A DNA stretch of 64,000 nt from positions 4,650,001 to 4,714,000 of the forward strand of contig NZ_CP046122.1 in NCBI RefSeq assembly GCF_009707365.1. Direction: 5' to 3'. Positions within the stretch are counted from its first letter, which is position 1. Each line of letters starts with the position of its first letter. The stretch is from Microlunatus sp. Gsoil 973. GTDB taxonomy: Bacteria > Actinomycetota > Actinomycetes > Propionibacteriales > Propionibacteriaceae. The notes below the pieces were generated by a model. It searched no databases. It was not told the origin of the DNA and saw only the letters and a list, made by a program, of their open reading frames with translations. Made by a program: the position numbers and the translations under genes. This document shows, one piece after another, positions 1 to 8,216 of this stretch.

Positions 1-29
1 ACGCCGCGAGGGCGTGGACATGAACAGGC

Positions 30-78
30 CCTGGGTCTGTCGACACGGACGACCGCAACGGTCTTCGACAGGCCCAGG
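30..78 (-). terminator. Stable hairpin downstream of the NlpC/P60 gene
   Basis: CCTGGGTCTGTCGA at 30-43 pairs with TCGACAGGCCCAGG at 65-78 (13 of 14 pairs plus one wobble) around a 21-nt loop. It lies just beyond the stop codon of the minus-strand hydrolase gene. There is no clear U-run, so it may be a 3' stabilising structure or a weak terminator. Confidence 0.35.
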
Positions 79-117
79 ACCCAGGGGGAACGCCGGCGAG
101 ATCAGCTGGGGTTGTGA

Positions 118-963
118 TCAGGCCGGACGACCGGCGCCGTTGTACGGCATGTACTTCATTTTGATGTATTCGATCGGTTCTCCGGGCCGACCGGCGTGAA
201 TCACCTTGCCGTGACCGGCGTAGATCGCCACGTGGCTGCGCCCGCCGTAGAAGAACACCAGGTCGCCGAGCTTCAGGTGGGACTTCTTGACGTGCTTGAT
301 CTGGCGGTACTGCGTGGTCGAACTGTGCGACAGGTGGACACCGATCGACCGGTATGCGGCCAGCGTCAGTCCGGAGCAGTCGTATGCCCGCGGGCCGTCC
401 GCGCCGTAGCGGTACGGCTTGCCCAACTGCTTCTTGGCGAACTTCAGCGCACGCTTGCCCTTGCTCGAACCGGTCGAGGACGAGGCGGTCGAGTGGTGGA
501 ACAGCGAGGGGCTGGAGACCCGGTGTCCGTCGTGCAGCAGCACGTTCCAGACGCGATGGCCGGCGATGCCGTCCGCCCGCCAGCCGTGCTGGCGCTTGAG
601 ATGGTTGACCCGCTTCTTCGTCTTGGACCCGAAGTAGCCGGTGTCGGGGACGTTCTTCCCGTGAGCGCTCAGTTCACGCTGCAGACGGACGACCGCGGTG
701 CCGCGCATTCCGGCATGCAGTTGGGGTGCGCGGTTGGCGACGTTCGCGGACGCAGGTTCGGCGGTCATGGTGACCAGACCGCCGACCATGGCCGCGCCGA
801 CCGCCAGACCTGCGGTGGTCCTGCCGGCTCGCTTCAGAAAGGCCGAACCGGTCTGCGCGGCCGGCGTTGCGGCCCGACGCGGTGTTGACTTGCTTCTGCT
901 CGATGGCTTCGACGCACTGAGGTCGGCGCGCCGCGCCGCCGGCTGCTGGCCGGATTGGCGCAT
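118..963 (-). CDS. Secreted NlpC/P60 peptidoglycan hydrolase with PG-binding domain
   Basis: Predicted 281-aa cell-wall hydrolase that would cleave stem peptides of peptidoglycan outside the membrane. A long basic N-region precedes a hydrophobic segment (about 50-67) and an AxA-like cleavage region near 70. A PG_binding_1 domain (about 80-143) and a Ser-rich linker follow. The C-terminal NlpC/P60 domain has the catalytic Cys in YDCSGL (C196), His in GRSHVAIY (H244) and a third polar residue in KVIHAG (H256). I chose the ATG at 963 because a strong GAGGGGAG Shine-Dalgarno sits 7 bases upstream; the frame stays open further upstream, to 1044. The gene is divergent from rplJ and appears monocistronic. 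The family call is firm, but the exact bond cleaved is not shown. Confidence 0.9.
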   Translation of the reverse strand: MRQSGQQPAARRADLSASKPSSRSKSTPRRAATPAAQTGSAFLKRAGRTTAGLAVGAAMVGGLVTMTAEPASANVANRAPQLHAGMRGTAVVRLQRELSAHGKNVPDTGYFGSKTKKRVNHLKRQHGWRADGIAGHRVWNVLLHDGHRVSSPSLFHHSTASSSTGSSKGKRALKFAKKQLGKPYRYGADGPRAYDCSGLTLAAYRSIGVHLSHSSTTQYRQIKHVKKSHLKLGDLVFFYGGRSHVAIYAGHGKVIHAGRPGEPIEYIKMKYMPYNGAGRPA

Positions 964-1187
964 GCAATGACTCCCCTCGAATAGACACTGCCCCAGGGGG
1001 CGAGGGCCCCGGAGGAGATGCCCGACATCCCGACGTCGTGGCATGGTCAGGGACGTTATCTATTCGAGACATTCGACTGCAAACGCTTCCGGTGGGGACG
1101 AGCCAGAAACTGAGGGCTTCCAAAGAGTTCACTGAGTCATCGAAAGTTCAATTCGCAATGTCCTGCGTCGGCTCTGAGCTGACCGGC

Positions 1188-1241
1188 ACTGATATCGGGA
1201 CTGACATCGGGACTGATAACGGGACTGATATCGGAACTGAT
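1188..1241 (+). repeat. 12-bp tandem repeat, 4.5 copies, abutting the rplJ promoter
   Basis: The units are ACTGATATCGGG, ACTGACATCGGG, ACTGATAACGGG and ACTGATATCGGA, followed by a half unit ACTGAT. The array ends at 1241 and the putative -35 element of rplJ starts at 1242. Such positioning suits an activator-binding array, but no regulator is known. Confidence 0.85.
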
Positions 1242-1270
1242 TTGGTGCCTCGCGACCGGCCCCGTACCCT
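1242..1270 (+). promoter_or_regulatory. Putative rplJL promoter
   Basis: A -35-like TTGGTG (1242-1247), a 17-bp spacer and a -10 TACCCT (1265-1270) predict a start near 1277, which is where the recognisable L10 leader begins. Confidence 0.5.
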
Positions 1271-1276
1271 AGGTGA

Positions 1277-1430
1277 TGCCGAAGACCGCTGGTCGATCGC
1301 ACGTTTGGATCCGAAGAGTTCCGATATCGGAACGGCCCGCGCAGGTGAACTGGAAGCTGTCGATGACGGACCTGCTCTGCAGATGATCGGTCATCACCCG
1401 CCCCGGTGCCTGCGCACCCGGGGCGCTTTT
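1277..1430 (+). ncRNA. Ribosomal protein L10 leader (autoregulatory mRNA structure)
   Basis: The 250-nt untranslated leader of rplJ carries motifs resembling actinobacterial L10 leaders: CCGAAGACCG near 1280 and CCGCGCAGGTGAA near 1338. It ends in a GC-rich hairpin (1399-1425, one bulge) followed by CTTTTG, which looks like an attenuator. In this RNA family, L10 or the L10-L12 complex binds the leader to repress rplJL. The assignment rests on motif recognition and position, not on a covariance search. Confidence 0.6.
1319..1332. promoter_or_regulatory. 14-bp perfect palindrome in rplJ leader
   Basis: TTCCGATATCGGAA is a perfect inverted repeat. Its core GATATCGG is the same core found in the 12-bp tandem units upstream of the promoter. 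It could be a DNA operator or part of the leader RNA fold. Confidence 0.5.
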
Positions 1431-1528
1431 GTTTCCGGGACACTTCGCTTCCAGGCGTGCCAACACCCGCGGTTCGACGGTACTGGCCGGCAGCTGCCGG
1501 CCGTTCGTGAGAAACCGAAGGGAGACCC

Positions 1529-2191
1529 ATGGCGAGGCCGGACAAGGCAGCCGCCGTCGCGGAGCTGAAGGACAGGTTCACCAGCTCCAACGGCGCCGTG
1601 CTGACCGAGTACCGCGGTCTCACCGTTGCCGCGCTGCGCGAACTGCGCCGCTCGCTCGGTGAGGACGCCACCTACGCCGTGACGAAGAACACCCTGACCC
1701 AGATCGCTGCCCGTGAGGCGGGCATCGACGGGATCGACGAGCAGCTCGCCGGCCCGACAGCGATCGCCTTCATCGACGGTGACCCGGTCACCGTCGCCAA
1801 GGGCTTGAGGGACTTCGCCAAGGCGAATCCGCTTCTGGTGATCAAGGGCGGCGTGCTCGAGGGCAAGGCCCTCAGCGCCGACGAGGTGAAGAAGCTCGCG
1901 GATCTCGAGTCCCGGGAGACGCTGCTGGCCAAGCTGGCCGGTGCCATGAAGGGCACCATGGCCAACGCCGCTTCCCTCTTCAACGCTCCGCTCAGCCAGG
2001 CGGCCCGGGTTGTGGCTGCCCTGGAGGCCAAGGCCAAGGAGGACCCCTCCGTCATCGGGGGCGCCGGCGCTGCCGCCGCCACCGAGCCGGAGGCTGCCGC
2101 CGGCGCCGAGGCACCGGAAGCCACCCAGACTGCTGCAGCACCCGCTGCGGAAGACAGCACCCCCGCAGCAGACGCTGCAGACGAGAACTAA
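1529..2191 (+). CDS. rplJ: 50S ribosomal protein L10
   Basis: L10 anchors the L7/L12 stalk on the large subunit and recruits translation GTPases. The N-terminal RNA-binding domain begins [10 protein letters not shown] and contains [10 protein letters not shown] and YAVTKNTL. The C-terminal helix that binds L12 dimers lies near residues 135-170. At 220 aa it is longer than the usual 165-175; the extra length is an Ala/Glu/Pro-rich tail after about residue 178, common in actinobacteria. The start is set by an AAGGGAG ribosome-binding site. rplL follows 15 bp downstream. Confidence 0.97.
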   Translation: MARPDKAAAVAELKDRFTSSNGAVLTEYRGLTVAALRELRRSLGEDATYAVTKNTLTQIAAREAGIDGIDEQLAGPTAIAFIDGDPVTVAKGLRDFAKANPLLVIKGGVLEGKALSADEVKKLADLESRETLLAKLAGAMKGTMANAASLFNAPLSQAARVVAALEAKAKEDPSVIGGAGAAAATEPEAAAGAEAPEATQTAAAPAAEDSTPAADAADEN

Positions 2192-2206
2192 GGAAGGACG
2201 CCGATC

Positions 2207-2605
2207 ATGGCGAAGCTCAGCACCGAAGAGCTCCTTGATGCCTTCAAGGAGATGACGCTGATCGAGCTCAGCGAGTTCGTGAAGAAGTTCGAGGACACCT
2301 TCGAGGTCACCGCGGCCGCCCCGGTCGCCGTTGCCGCCGCTGGTGCCCCGGCCGCCGCAGGTGGCGGCGACGCTGCCGAGGAGGAGGCCGGTTCCGACGA
2401 GGTCGACGTGATCCTCGAGTCCGCCGGCGAGAAGAAGATCCAGGTCATCAAGGAGGTGCGCTCGCTCACCTCGCTCGGCCTCAAGGAGGCCAAGGAGCTG
2501 GTCGAGAGCGCCCCGAAGGCGGTCCTGGAGAAGGTTGCCAAGGACGCCGCGGACAAGGCCAAGGAGGCCCTCGAGGCCGCCGGTGCCACCGTCACCGTCA
2601 AGTGA
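2207..2605 (+). CDS. rplL: 50S ribosomal protein L7/L12
   Basis: This is the flexible multi-copy stalk protein that contacts EF-G, EF-Tu and IF2. The 132-aa product has the N-terminal dimerisation helices ([14 protein letters not shown]), an Ala-rich hinge (about 40-60), and the globular C-terminal domain with KIQVIKEVR and LKEAKELVE, the factor-binding face. It is translated from an AAGGA site just after rplJ and ends at a strong terminator, so rplJL is a two-gene operon here. rplK, rplA and nusG are not in the window. Confidence 0.98.
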   Translation: MAKLSTEELLDAFKEMTLIELSEFVKKFEDTFEVTAAAPVAVAAAGAPAAAGGGDAAEEEAGSDEVDVILESAGEKKIQVIKEVRSLTSLGLKEAKELVESAPKAVLEKVAKDAADKAKEALEAAGATVTVK

Positions 2606-2642
2606 CGCCTGCCTACCGCTGACAACTCGGCAGGCATCTGAC

Positions 2643-2687
2643 AACGCCGCTGCCGCGGTCCCGAAGGGGGTCGCGGCAGCGGCGTTT
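2643..2687 (+). terminator. Intrinsic terminator of rplJL
   Basis: A perfect 15-bp stem (AACGCCGCTGCCGCG at 2643-2657 with its complement at 2672-2686) ends in GTTT. It sits between rplL and the convergent transporter gene and may act in both directions. Confidence 0.85.
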
Positions 2688-2722
2688 CGCGTCGGTCACC
2701 CCGCTTGGGACGGCCGGACCGA

Positions 2723-4120
2723 TCACACGGCTGGTGACGGTCGCTCCCCGGCGGAGCCGGTCTCCGGCGGCACCACCGCGTAGGACGCGTCGTCCTCGAT
2801 GTCGACGCGGGAACGGTCGGGCAGCAGCACAACGGCGACGATGGTGACCACCGCACAGAACAGGATGTAGACGCTGATCGCGTACCCGGTCTTGAAACCG
2901 CCGATCAGCGCCGTCGCGATGAGCGCCGCCGGACCGCCGGCGACGATGGACGCGAGCTGGTAGCCCAGTCCGGCGCCGGCGTACCGCATCCGGGTCGGGA
3001 AGCTCTCCGCGATCAGCGACGCCTGCGGGCCGTACTGCATGGCATGCGGGATCAGGCCGAGCGCCAGCGCCAGGAACACCACCCAGGGGATCTCGGTGTT
3101 CAGCATCGCGAAGTAGATGAAGCCCCAGACTCCCATCAGCGCCGCGCCGGTCAGGTAGACGCGCTTGCGCCCGATCCGGTCGGAGAGATGGCCGAAATAG
3201 GGCAGGACCAGCAGTTCGACGATGGCCGCCACCATGGTGCCGATCAGGGCGAAGTTGTCGGAGAAACCGCCGTGTTCGGGCAGGGTGACATAGCTCAGTA
3301 CGAACGCCGTGATGACGTAGAACGGCGCCTGTTCCGACATGCGCGCCAGGGCCGACAGGATGATCTGCTTGGGGTAGCGCCTGATCACCTCGGCCACCGG
3401 GGCCCGCTCCACCCGCTGTTCCTGGACGACCCTGGCGAACATCGGCGTCTCCAGGATCCGCAGCCGGATGTACAGGCCGATGCCGACCAGCACCAGGGAG
3501 AGTAGGAACGGGATCCGCCAGCCCCATGTGGTGAACGCGTCGCCGGAGATGGTGTTGAAGACCGCCAACAGGGCGGTTGCCAGGATCAGTCCGATCGCGA
3601 CGCCAAGCTGTGGCCAACTGCCGAACAGGCCGCGGCGCTTCTGGTTGCCCCATTCCATCGAGAGCAGCACCGAGCCGCTCCACTCGCCGCCGACAGCGAT
3701 CCCCTGGAGGATGCGCATCAGCACCAGCAGCGTCGGCGCCAGCAATCCGAAGGTCCCCGCACCCGGCAGGATGCCGATCACGGTTGTTGACAGGCCCATC
3801 ATCAGCAGCGTCACGATGAGCATCGCTTTGCGACCGATCCGGTCGCCCCAGTGTCCGAAGATCGCCGCGCCGATCGGTCGGGCGGCGAACCCGACGAAAT
3901 AGGTCGTGAACGAGGCGAGCAGTCCGACGTAGGTCGTCTGGTTGGGAAAGAAGAGTTTCGGGAAGACGAGTGCGGCGGCACTTCCGTAGAGGAAGTAGTC
4001 GTACCACTCGATGGTCGTGCCGACGGTGCTCGCCACCGCCGCCTTGCGTACCTGCCGTCTGTGTTCGGGCGTGTCGACGACCTGTCGAGCGCGCGCCGCG
4101 TCCTGCGGATCCAACGTCAT
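2723..4120 (-). CDS. MFS transporter of the metabolite:H+ symporter (MHS) family
   Basis: A 465-aa inner-membrane secondary transporter with about 12 membrane segments. MHS-family hallmarks are visible: VGTTIEWYDYFLYGSAAAL near the N-terminus, the loop GHWGDRIGRKAML, RILQGIAVGGEW, and a second HLSDRIGRKRVY in the C-terminal half. Relatives import shikimate, proline/betaine, citrate or 2-oxoglutarate, and the substrate cannot be chosen from sequence. The ATG has an AAGGGG site 9 bases upstream. The gene is convergent with rplL and divergent from rpoB, so it is probably an unrelated insertion between the two conserved operons. Confidence 0.92.
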   Translation of the reverse strand: MTLDPQDAARARQVVDTPEHRRQVRKAAVASTVGTTIEWYDYFLYGSAAALVFPKLFFPNQTTYVGLLASFTTYFVGFAARPIGAAIFGHWGDRIGRKAMLIVTLLMMGLSTTVIGILPGAGTFGLLAPTLLVLMRILQGIAVGGEWSGSVLLSMEWGNQKRRGLFGSWPQLGVAIGLILATALLAVFNTISGDAFTTWGWRIPFLLSLVLVGIGLYIRLRILETPMFARVVQEQRVERAPVAEVIRRYPKQIILSALARMSEQAPFYVITAFVLSYVTLPEHGGFSDNFALIGTMVAAIVELLVLPYFGHLSDRIGRKRVYLTGAALMGVWGFIYFAMLNTEIPWVVFLALALGLIPHAMQYGPQASLIAESFPTRMRYAGAGLGYQLASIVAGGPAALIATALIGGFKTGYAISVYILFCAVVTIVAVVLLPDRSRVDIEDDASYAVVPPETGSAGERPSPAV

Positions 4121-4406
4121 TGTTGGTAACCCCTTCGAGTCAGTCCCCGATCCGAGTTACTTCAGTGGTCGATCTATTGCTAGGCCATACTGCTCAGGCC
4201 CGGGAGGATTGCGCAACGGCAGCGGAGGTGTCGCCGGGGACCAACGTCCCGACCCGGTGCCGTGGTCCTTGCCGCCGACCCGTCGCTGAGTATGCTCAGT
4301 CCCTGTACGGACCCGAGGAGGCCAGAAAACCAGCCGGCAGCCTCGCGCGGTTTGAGGTCGACGGGGACACGGACCGGAAGGTCCTTGAGTGGCGTGCCCG
4401 GTGGGG

Positions 4407-4435
4407 TTTACAATCTGCCGCCCTTGTTGTACTCT
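4407..4435 (+). promoter_or_regulatory. Putative rpoBC promoter
   Basis: TTTACA (4407-4412), a 17-bp spacer and TACTCT (4430-4435) form a good sigma-70-type promoter starting near 4442, giving a leader of about 160 nt. A further TTGACA at 4482 lacks a matching -10. The rest of 4121-4406 shows no gene. Confidence 0.6.
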
Positions 4436-4602
4436 GGTATTTCGCCCATGCGTTCCGTCGACCCGTTTCACTTGGATTCACTTGACACGGGTCGTTTGGC
4501 GTGCGTGGGTTCGGGACGCGAACCGGAGCTGGTTCGCCCCCGCTCCAAGTAAATAGACCAACCCAACTCCGAACCGCCCGCGAGTTCTCGGAAGGACCAC
4601 TC

Positions 4603-7600
4603 TTGGCCGCCTCGCGCACTGCCCCATCTCGCTCCACGAAGTCTGGGAAGTCACCCATCTCCGCTTCCGGCCGAATCTCTTTCGCCAAGATCGACGAACC
4701 ACTCGAAGTTCCGAATCTGCTGGATCTGCAGACCCGGTCCTTCGACTGGCTGATCGGTAATGACGCGTGGAAGGCACGCGTCGAAGCGGACCTGGCCGCT
4801 GGCCGTACCGACGTCAACACCAAATCAGGACTCGAAGAGGTCTTCGAGGAGCTGTCCCCGATCGAGGACTTCTCCCAGACCATGTCGCTGTCGTTCCGCG
4901 ACTATCGCTTCGAGCCACCCAAGTATTCGGTGGAGGAGTGCAAGGAGCGCGACGTCAATTACGCCGCATCGCTCTTCGTCACCGCCGAGTTCATGAACAA
5001 CGAGACCGGCGAGATCAAGAGCCAGACCGTTTTCATCGGTGACTTCCCGTTGATGACCGACAAGGGCACCTTCATCGTCAACGGCACCGAGCGGGTCGTC
5101 GTCTCCCAGCTCGTCCGGTCCCCGGGCGTCTACTTCGAGCAGACCCCGGACAAGACCTCCGACAAGGAGATCTTCACCGCAAAGATCATTCCGTCGCGCG
5201 GTGCGTGGCTGGAGTTCGAGATCGACAAGCGCGACACCGTCGGCGTACGGCTGGACCGCAAGCGCAAGCAGAACGTCACCGTCCTGCTGAAGGCGCTCGG
5301 CTGGACCGACGCACAGATCACCGAGCGTTTCGGACAGTACGAGTCCATGCGACTCACCCTGGAGAAGGACCACACCTCGACCCAGGACGAGGCCCTGCTG
5401 GACATCTACCGCAAGCTGCGCCCGGGTGAGCCGCCGACCCGTGAGGCCGCTCAGACCCTGCTGGAGAACTACTACTTCAACCCGAAGCGGTACGACCTGG
5501 CCAAGGTCGGTCGGTACAAGATCAACAAGAAGCTCGGCCTTGACCTGCCGTTCGACCAGCAGGTGCTGACTATCGACGACATCGTCGCAACGATCGAGTT
5601 CGTCGTCGCGCTGCACGAGGGCAAGGAGACCCTGCCGGCTCCCAACGGCAACGGTGATCTTGTCATCGAAGAGGACGACATCGATCACTTCGGCAATCGC
5701 CGGTTGCGGACCGTCGGCGAGCTGGTGCAGAACCAGCTGCGCACCGGCCTGTCCCGGATGGAGCGGGTCGTCCGTGACCGGATGACCACTCAGGACGTCG
5801 AGGCCATCACCCCGCAGACGTTGATCAACGTCCGCCCGGTGACCGCGGCACTGCGGGAGTTCTTCGGCACTTCCCAGCTGTCGCAGTTCATGGACGACAC
5901 CAACCCGCTGGCCGGACTCACCCACAAGCGCCGGTTGTCGGCGCTGGGCCCGGGTGGTCTGTCCCGTGATCGGGCCGGCATGGAGGTCCGCGACGTGCAC
6001 ACCAGCCACTATGGCCGGATGTGCCCGATCGAGACCCCGGAAGGCCCGAACATCGGCCTGATCGGTTCGCTGGCGAGCTTCGCCCGGGTGAACGCGTTCG
6101 GATTCATCGAGACGCCGTACCGGAAGGTCGTCGATGGTGTCGTGACCGACCAGATCGACTACCTGACCGCCGACGAGGAGGACCGCTTCGACATCGCCCA
6201 GGCCAACGCCGCGGTCGATGAGAACGGTCGCTTCACCGAGGAGCGGGTGCTGGTCCGCAAGCGTCACGGCGAGACCGACGAGATCCACGCCGGCGAGGTC
6301 GACTACATCGACGTCTCGCCGCGACAGATGGTCTCGGTGGCCACCGCGATGATCCCGTTCCTTGAGCACGACGACGCGTCCCGGGCCCTGATGGGCTCGA
6401 ACATGCAGCGTCAGGCGGTGCCGCTGGTCCGGTCCGAGGCGCCGTTCGTCGGCACCGGCATGGAATACCGCGGCGCGGTCGACGCTGCCGATGTCACGGT
6501 CGCCAAGGCGCCCGGCGTTGTGCAGTCCGTTTCGGCCGACCTGGTCGAGATCGCCCAGGACGACGGCACGTACAAGGTGTACAAGCTGGAGAAGTTCCAG
6601 CGGTCCAACCACGGCACCTGCATCAACCAGCGTCCGCTGGTCTCCGCCGGACAGCGCGTCGAGGTCGGTACGCCGATCGCCGACGGTCCCTGCACCGACG
6701 GTGGCGAGATGTCGCTCGGCCGCAACCTGCTGGTCGCGTTCATGCCCTGGGAGGGCCTGAACTACGAGGACGCGATCATCCTCAACCAGCGGTTGGTCCA
6801 GGACGACGTCCTCACCTCGATCCACATCGAGGAGCACGAGGTCGACGCCCGCGACACCAAGCTGGGCGCGGAGGAGATCACCCGGGACATCCCGAACGTC
6901 TCCGAGGAGATGCTGGCCGACCTGGACGAGCGTGGCATCGTCCGGATCGGGGCCGAGGTGGGCACCGGCGACATCCTGGTCGGCAAGGTCACCCCGAAGG
7001 GCGAGACCGAGCTGACCCCGGAGGAGCGGCTGCTGCGGGCGATCTTCGGTGAGAAGGCCCGTGAGGTCCGCGACACCTCGCTCAAGGTCCCGCACGGCGA
7101 GTCCGGCACCGTCATCGGCGTCCGGGTCTTCGACCGCGAGTCCGACGACGAGCTGTCGCCGGGTGTCAACCAGCTGGTCCGGGTCTACGTCGCCCAGAAG
7201 CGGAAGATCCAGGACGGCGACAAGCTCGCCGGCCGGCACGGCAACAAGGGTGTCATCTCCAAGATCCTGCCCGCCGAGGACATGCCGTTCCTTGAGGACG
7301 GCACGCCGGTCGACATCATCCTCAACCCGATGGGTGTGCCGAGCCGGATGAACGTCGGTCAGGTGCTGGAGACCCACCTCGGTTGGGTCGGCAAGCAGGG
7401 CTGGGACATCGACGGTGTCGACGAGCCCTGGGCGGAGCGGTTGCGCTCGGTCGGCCTGGGCCATGTCGAGGGCGACTCGCGTCTGGCGACGCCGGTCTTC
7501 GACGGTGCGCGTGAGGAGGAGATCACCGGTCTGCTCTCCAACACCCTGCCCAACCGGGACGGTCAGCGGATGGTCACCTCCGACGGCAAGGCGCGGTTGT

Positions 7601-8106
7601 ACGACGGCCGCAGTGGCGAGCCGTTCCCGGACCCGGTGGGCGTCGGCTACATCTACATGCTGAAGCTCCACCACCTGGTCGACGACAAGATCCACGCCCG
7701 GTCCACCGGCCCGTACTCGATGATCACCCAGCAGCCGCTGGGCGGTAAGGCACAGTTCGGTGGCCAGCGGTTCGGCGAGATGGAGGTCTGGGCGCTCGAG
7801 GCGTACGGCGCCGCTTGGGCCCTGCAGGAGTTGCTGACCATCAAGTCCGACGACATCCCGGGCCGCGTCAAGGTCTACGAGGCGATCGTCAAGGGCGAGA
7901 ACATCCCCGAGCCCGGTATCCCGGAATCGTTCAAGGTGCTGGTCAAGGAGATGAAGTCGCTCTGCCTGAACGTCGAGGTGCTGTCCAGTGACGGCACCGA
8001 GGTCGAGCTGCGGGACTCCGACGAGGACAACTACCGCGCCTCCGACGAGTTCGGCATCGATCTCTCCCGGCGCCCGGGCGCCGACCTCGGAGTCGAAGAA
8101 GTCTGA
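4603..8106 (+). CDS. rpoB: DNA-directed RNA polymerase beta subunit
   Basis: The 1167-aa subunit contributes to the RNAP catalytic centre and the rifampicin pocket. I chose the TTG at 4603 (product starts [11 protein letters not shown]) because GGAAGGA lies 6 bases upstream and actinobacterial RpoB proteins start this way; the frame is open back to 4501. Conserved blocks include [14 protein letters not shown], the rifampicin region [13 protein letters not shown] with [10 protein letters not shown], the lysine motif [15 protein letters not shown] and [14 protein letters not shown]. Rifampicin-contact positions equivalent to D516, H526 and S531 are wild type, but 517-518 are Asp-Thr rather than the Gln-Asn of E. 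coli and M. tuberculosis. rpoC follows after 110 bp. Confidence 0.99.
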   Translation: MAASRTAPSRSTKSGKSPISASGRISFAKIDEPLEVPNLLDLQTRSFDWLIGNDAWKARVEADLAAGRTDVNTKSGLEEVFEELSPIEDFSQTMSLSFRDYRFEPPKYSVEECKERDVNYAASLFVTAEFMNNETGEIKSQTVFIGDFPLMTDKGTFIVNGTERVVVSQLVRSPGVYFEQTPDKTSDKEIFTAKIIPSRGAWLEFEIDKRDTVGVRLDRKRKQNVTVLLKALGWTDAQITERFGQYESMRLTLEKDHTSTQDEALLDIYRKLRPGEPPTREAAQTLLENYYFNPKRYDLAKVGRYKINKKLGLDLPFDQQVLTIDDIVATIEFVVALHEGKETLPAPNGNGDLVIEEDDIDHFGNRRLRTVGELVQNQLRTGLSRMERVVRDRMTTQDVEAITPQTLINVRPVTAALREFFGTSQLSQFMDDTNPLAGLTHKRRLSALGPGGLSRDRAGMEVRDVHTSHYGRMCPIETPEGPNIGLIGSLASFARVNAFGFIETPYRKVVDGVVTDQIDYLTADEEDRFDIAQANAAVDENGRFTEERVLVRKRHGETDEIHAGEVDYIDVSPRQMVSVATAMIPFLEHDDASRALMGSNMQRQAVPLVRSEAPFVGTGMEYRGAVDAADVTVAKAPGVVQSVSADLVEIAQDDGTYKVYKLEKFQRSNHGTCINQRPLVSAGQRVEVGTPIADGPCTDGGEMSLGRNLLVAFMPWEGLNYEDAIILNQRLVQDDVLTSIHIEEHEVDARDTKLGAEEITRDIPNVSEEMLADLDERGIVRIGAEVGTGDILVGKVTPKGETELTPEERLLRAIFGEKAREVRDTSLKVPHGESGTVIGVRVFDRESDDELSPGVNQLVRVYVAQKRKIQDGDKLAGRHGNKGVISKILPAEDMPFLEDGTPVDIILNPMGVPSRMNVGQVLETHLGWVGKQGWDIDGVDEPWAERLRSVGLGHVEGDSRLATPVFDGAREEEITGLLSNTLPNRDGQRMVTSDGKARLYDGRSGEPFPDPVGVGYIYMLKLHHLVDDKIHARSTGPYSMITQQPLGGKAQFGGQRFGEMEVWALEAYGAAWALQELLTIKSDDIPGRVKVYEAIVKGENIPEPGIPESFKVLVKEMKSLCLNVEVLSSDGTEVELRDSDEDNYRASDEFGIDLSRRPGADLGVEEV

Positions 8107-8161
8107 TCCCGTCGGCGACGGCCCGCCTGTGCGTGACTACCGGCGGGCTTGTCGCGGGATC
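8105..8161 (+). other. Three-part hairpin in the rpoB-rpoC spacer
   Basis: Nested stems GATCCC/GGGATC (8105-8110, 8156-8161), GCGAC/GTCGC (8115-8119, 8151-8155) and GCCCGCC/GGCGGGC (8121-8127, 8142-8148) fold the spacer and include the rpoB stop codon. With no U-run it is more likely a processing or stability structure than a terminator. Confidence 0.5.
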
Positions 8162-8216
8162 GGTCCCAAGAGCCAACAACCTCCTCAGTGATTAAGAGAT
8201 AAGAGAGACAGACACT

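Noticed and set aside
964-1100. c-di-AMP (ydaO-type) riboswitch upstream of the NlpC/P60 gene
   Set aside because: This class is known to control actinobacterial cell-wall hydrolases and the leader has several hairpins, but I could not match the conserved core segments.
4501-4602. Upstream GTG start for rpoB at 4501
   Set aside because: It lacks a ribosome-binding site and family similarity. TTG 4603 has GGAAGGA at proper spacing and the expected N-terminus.
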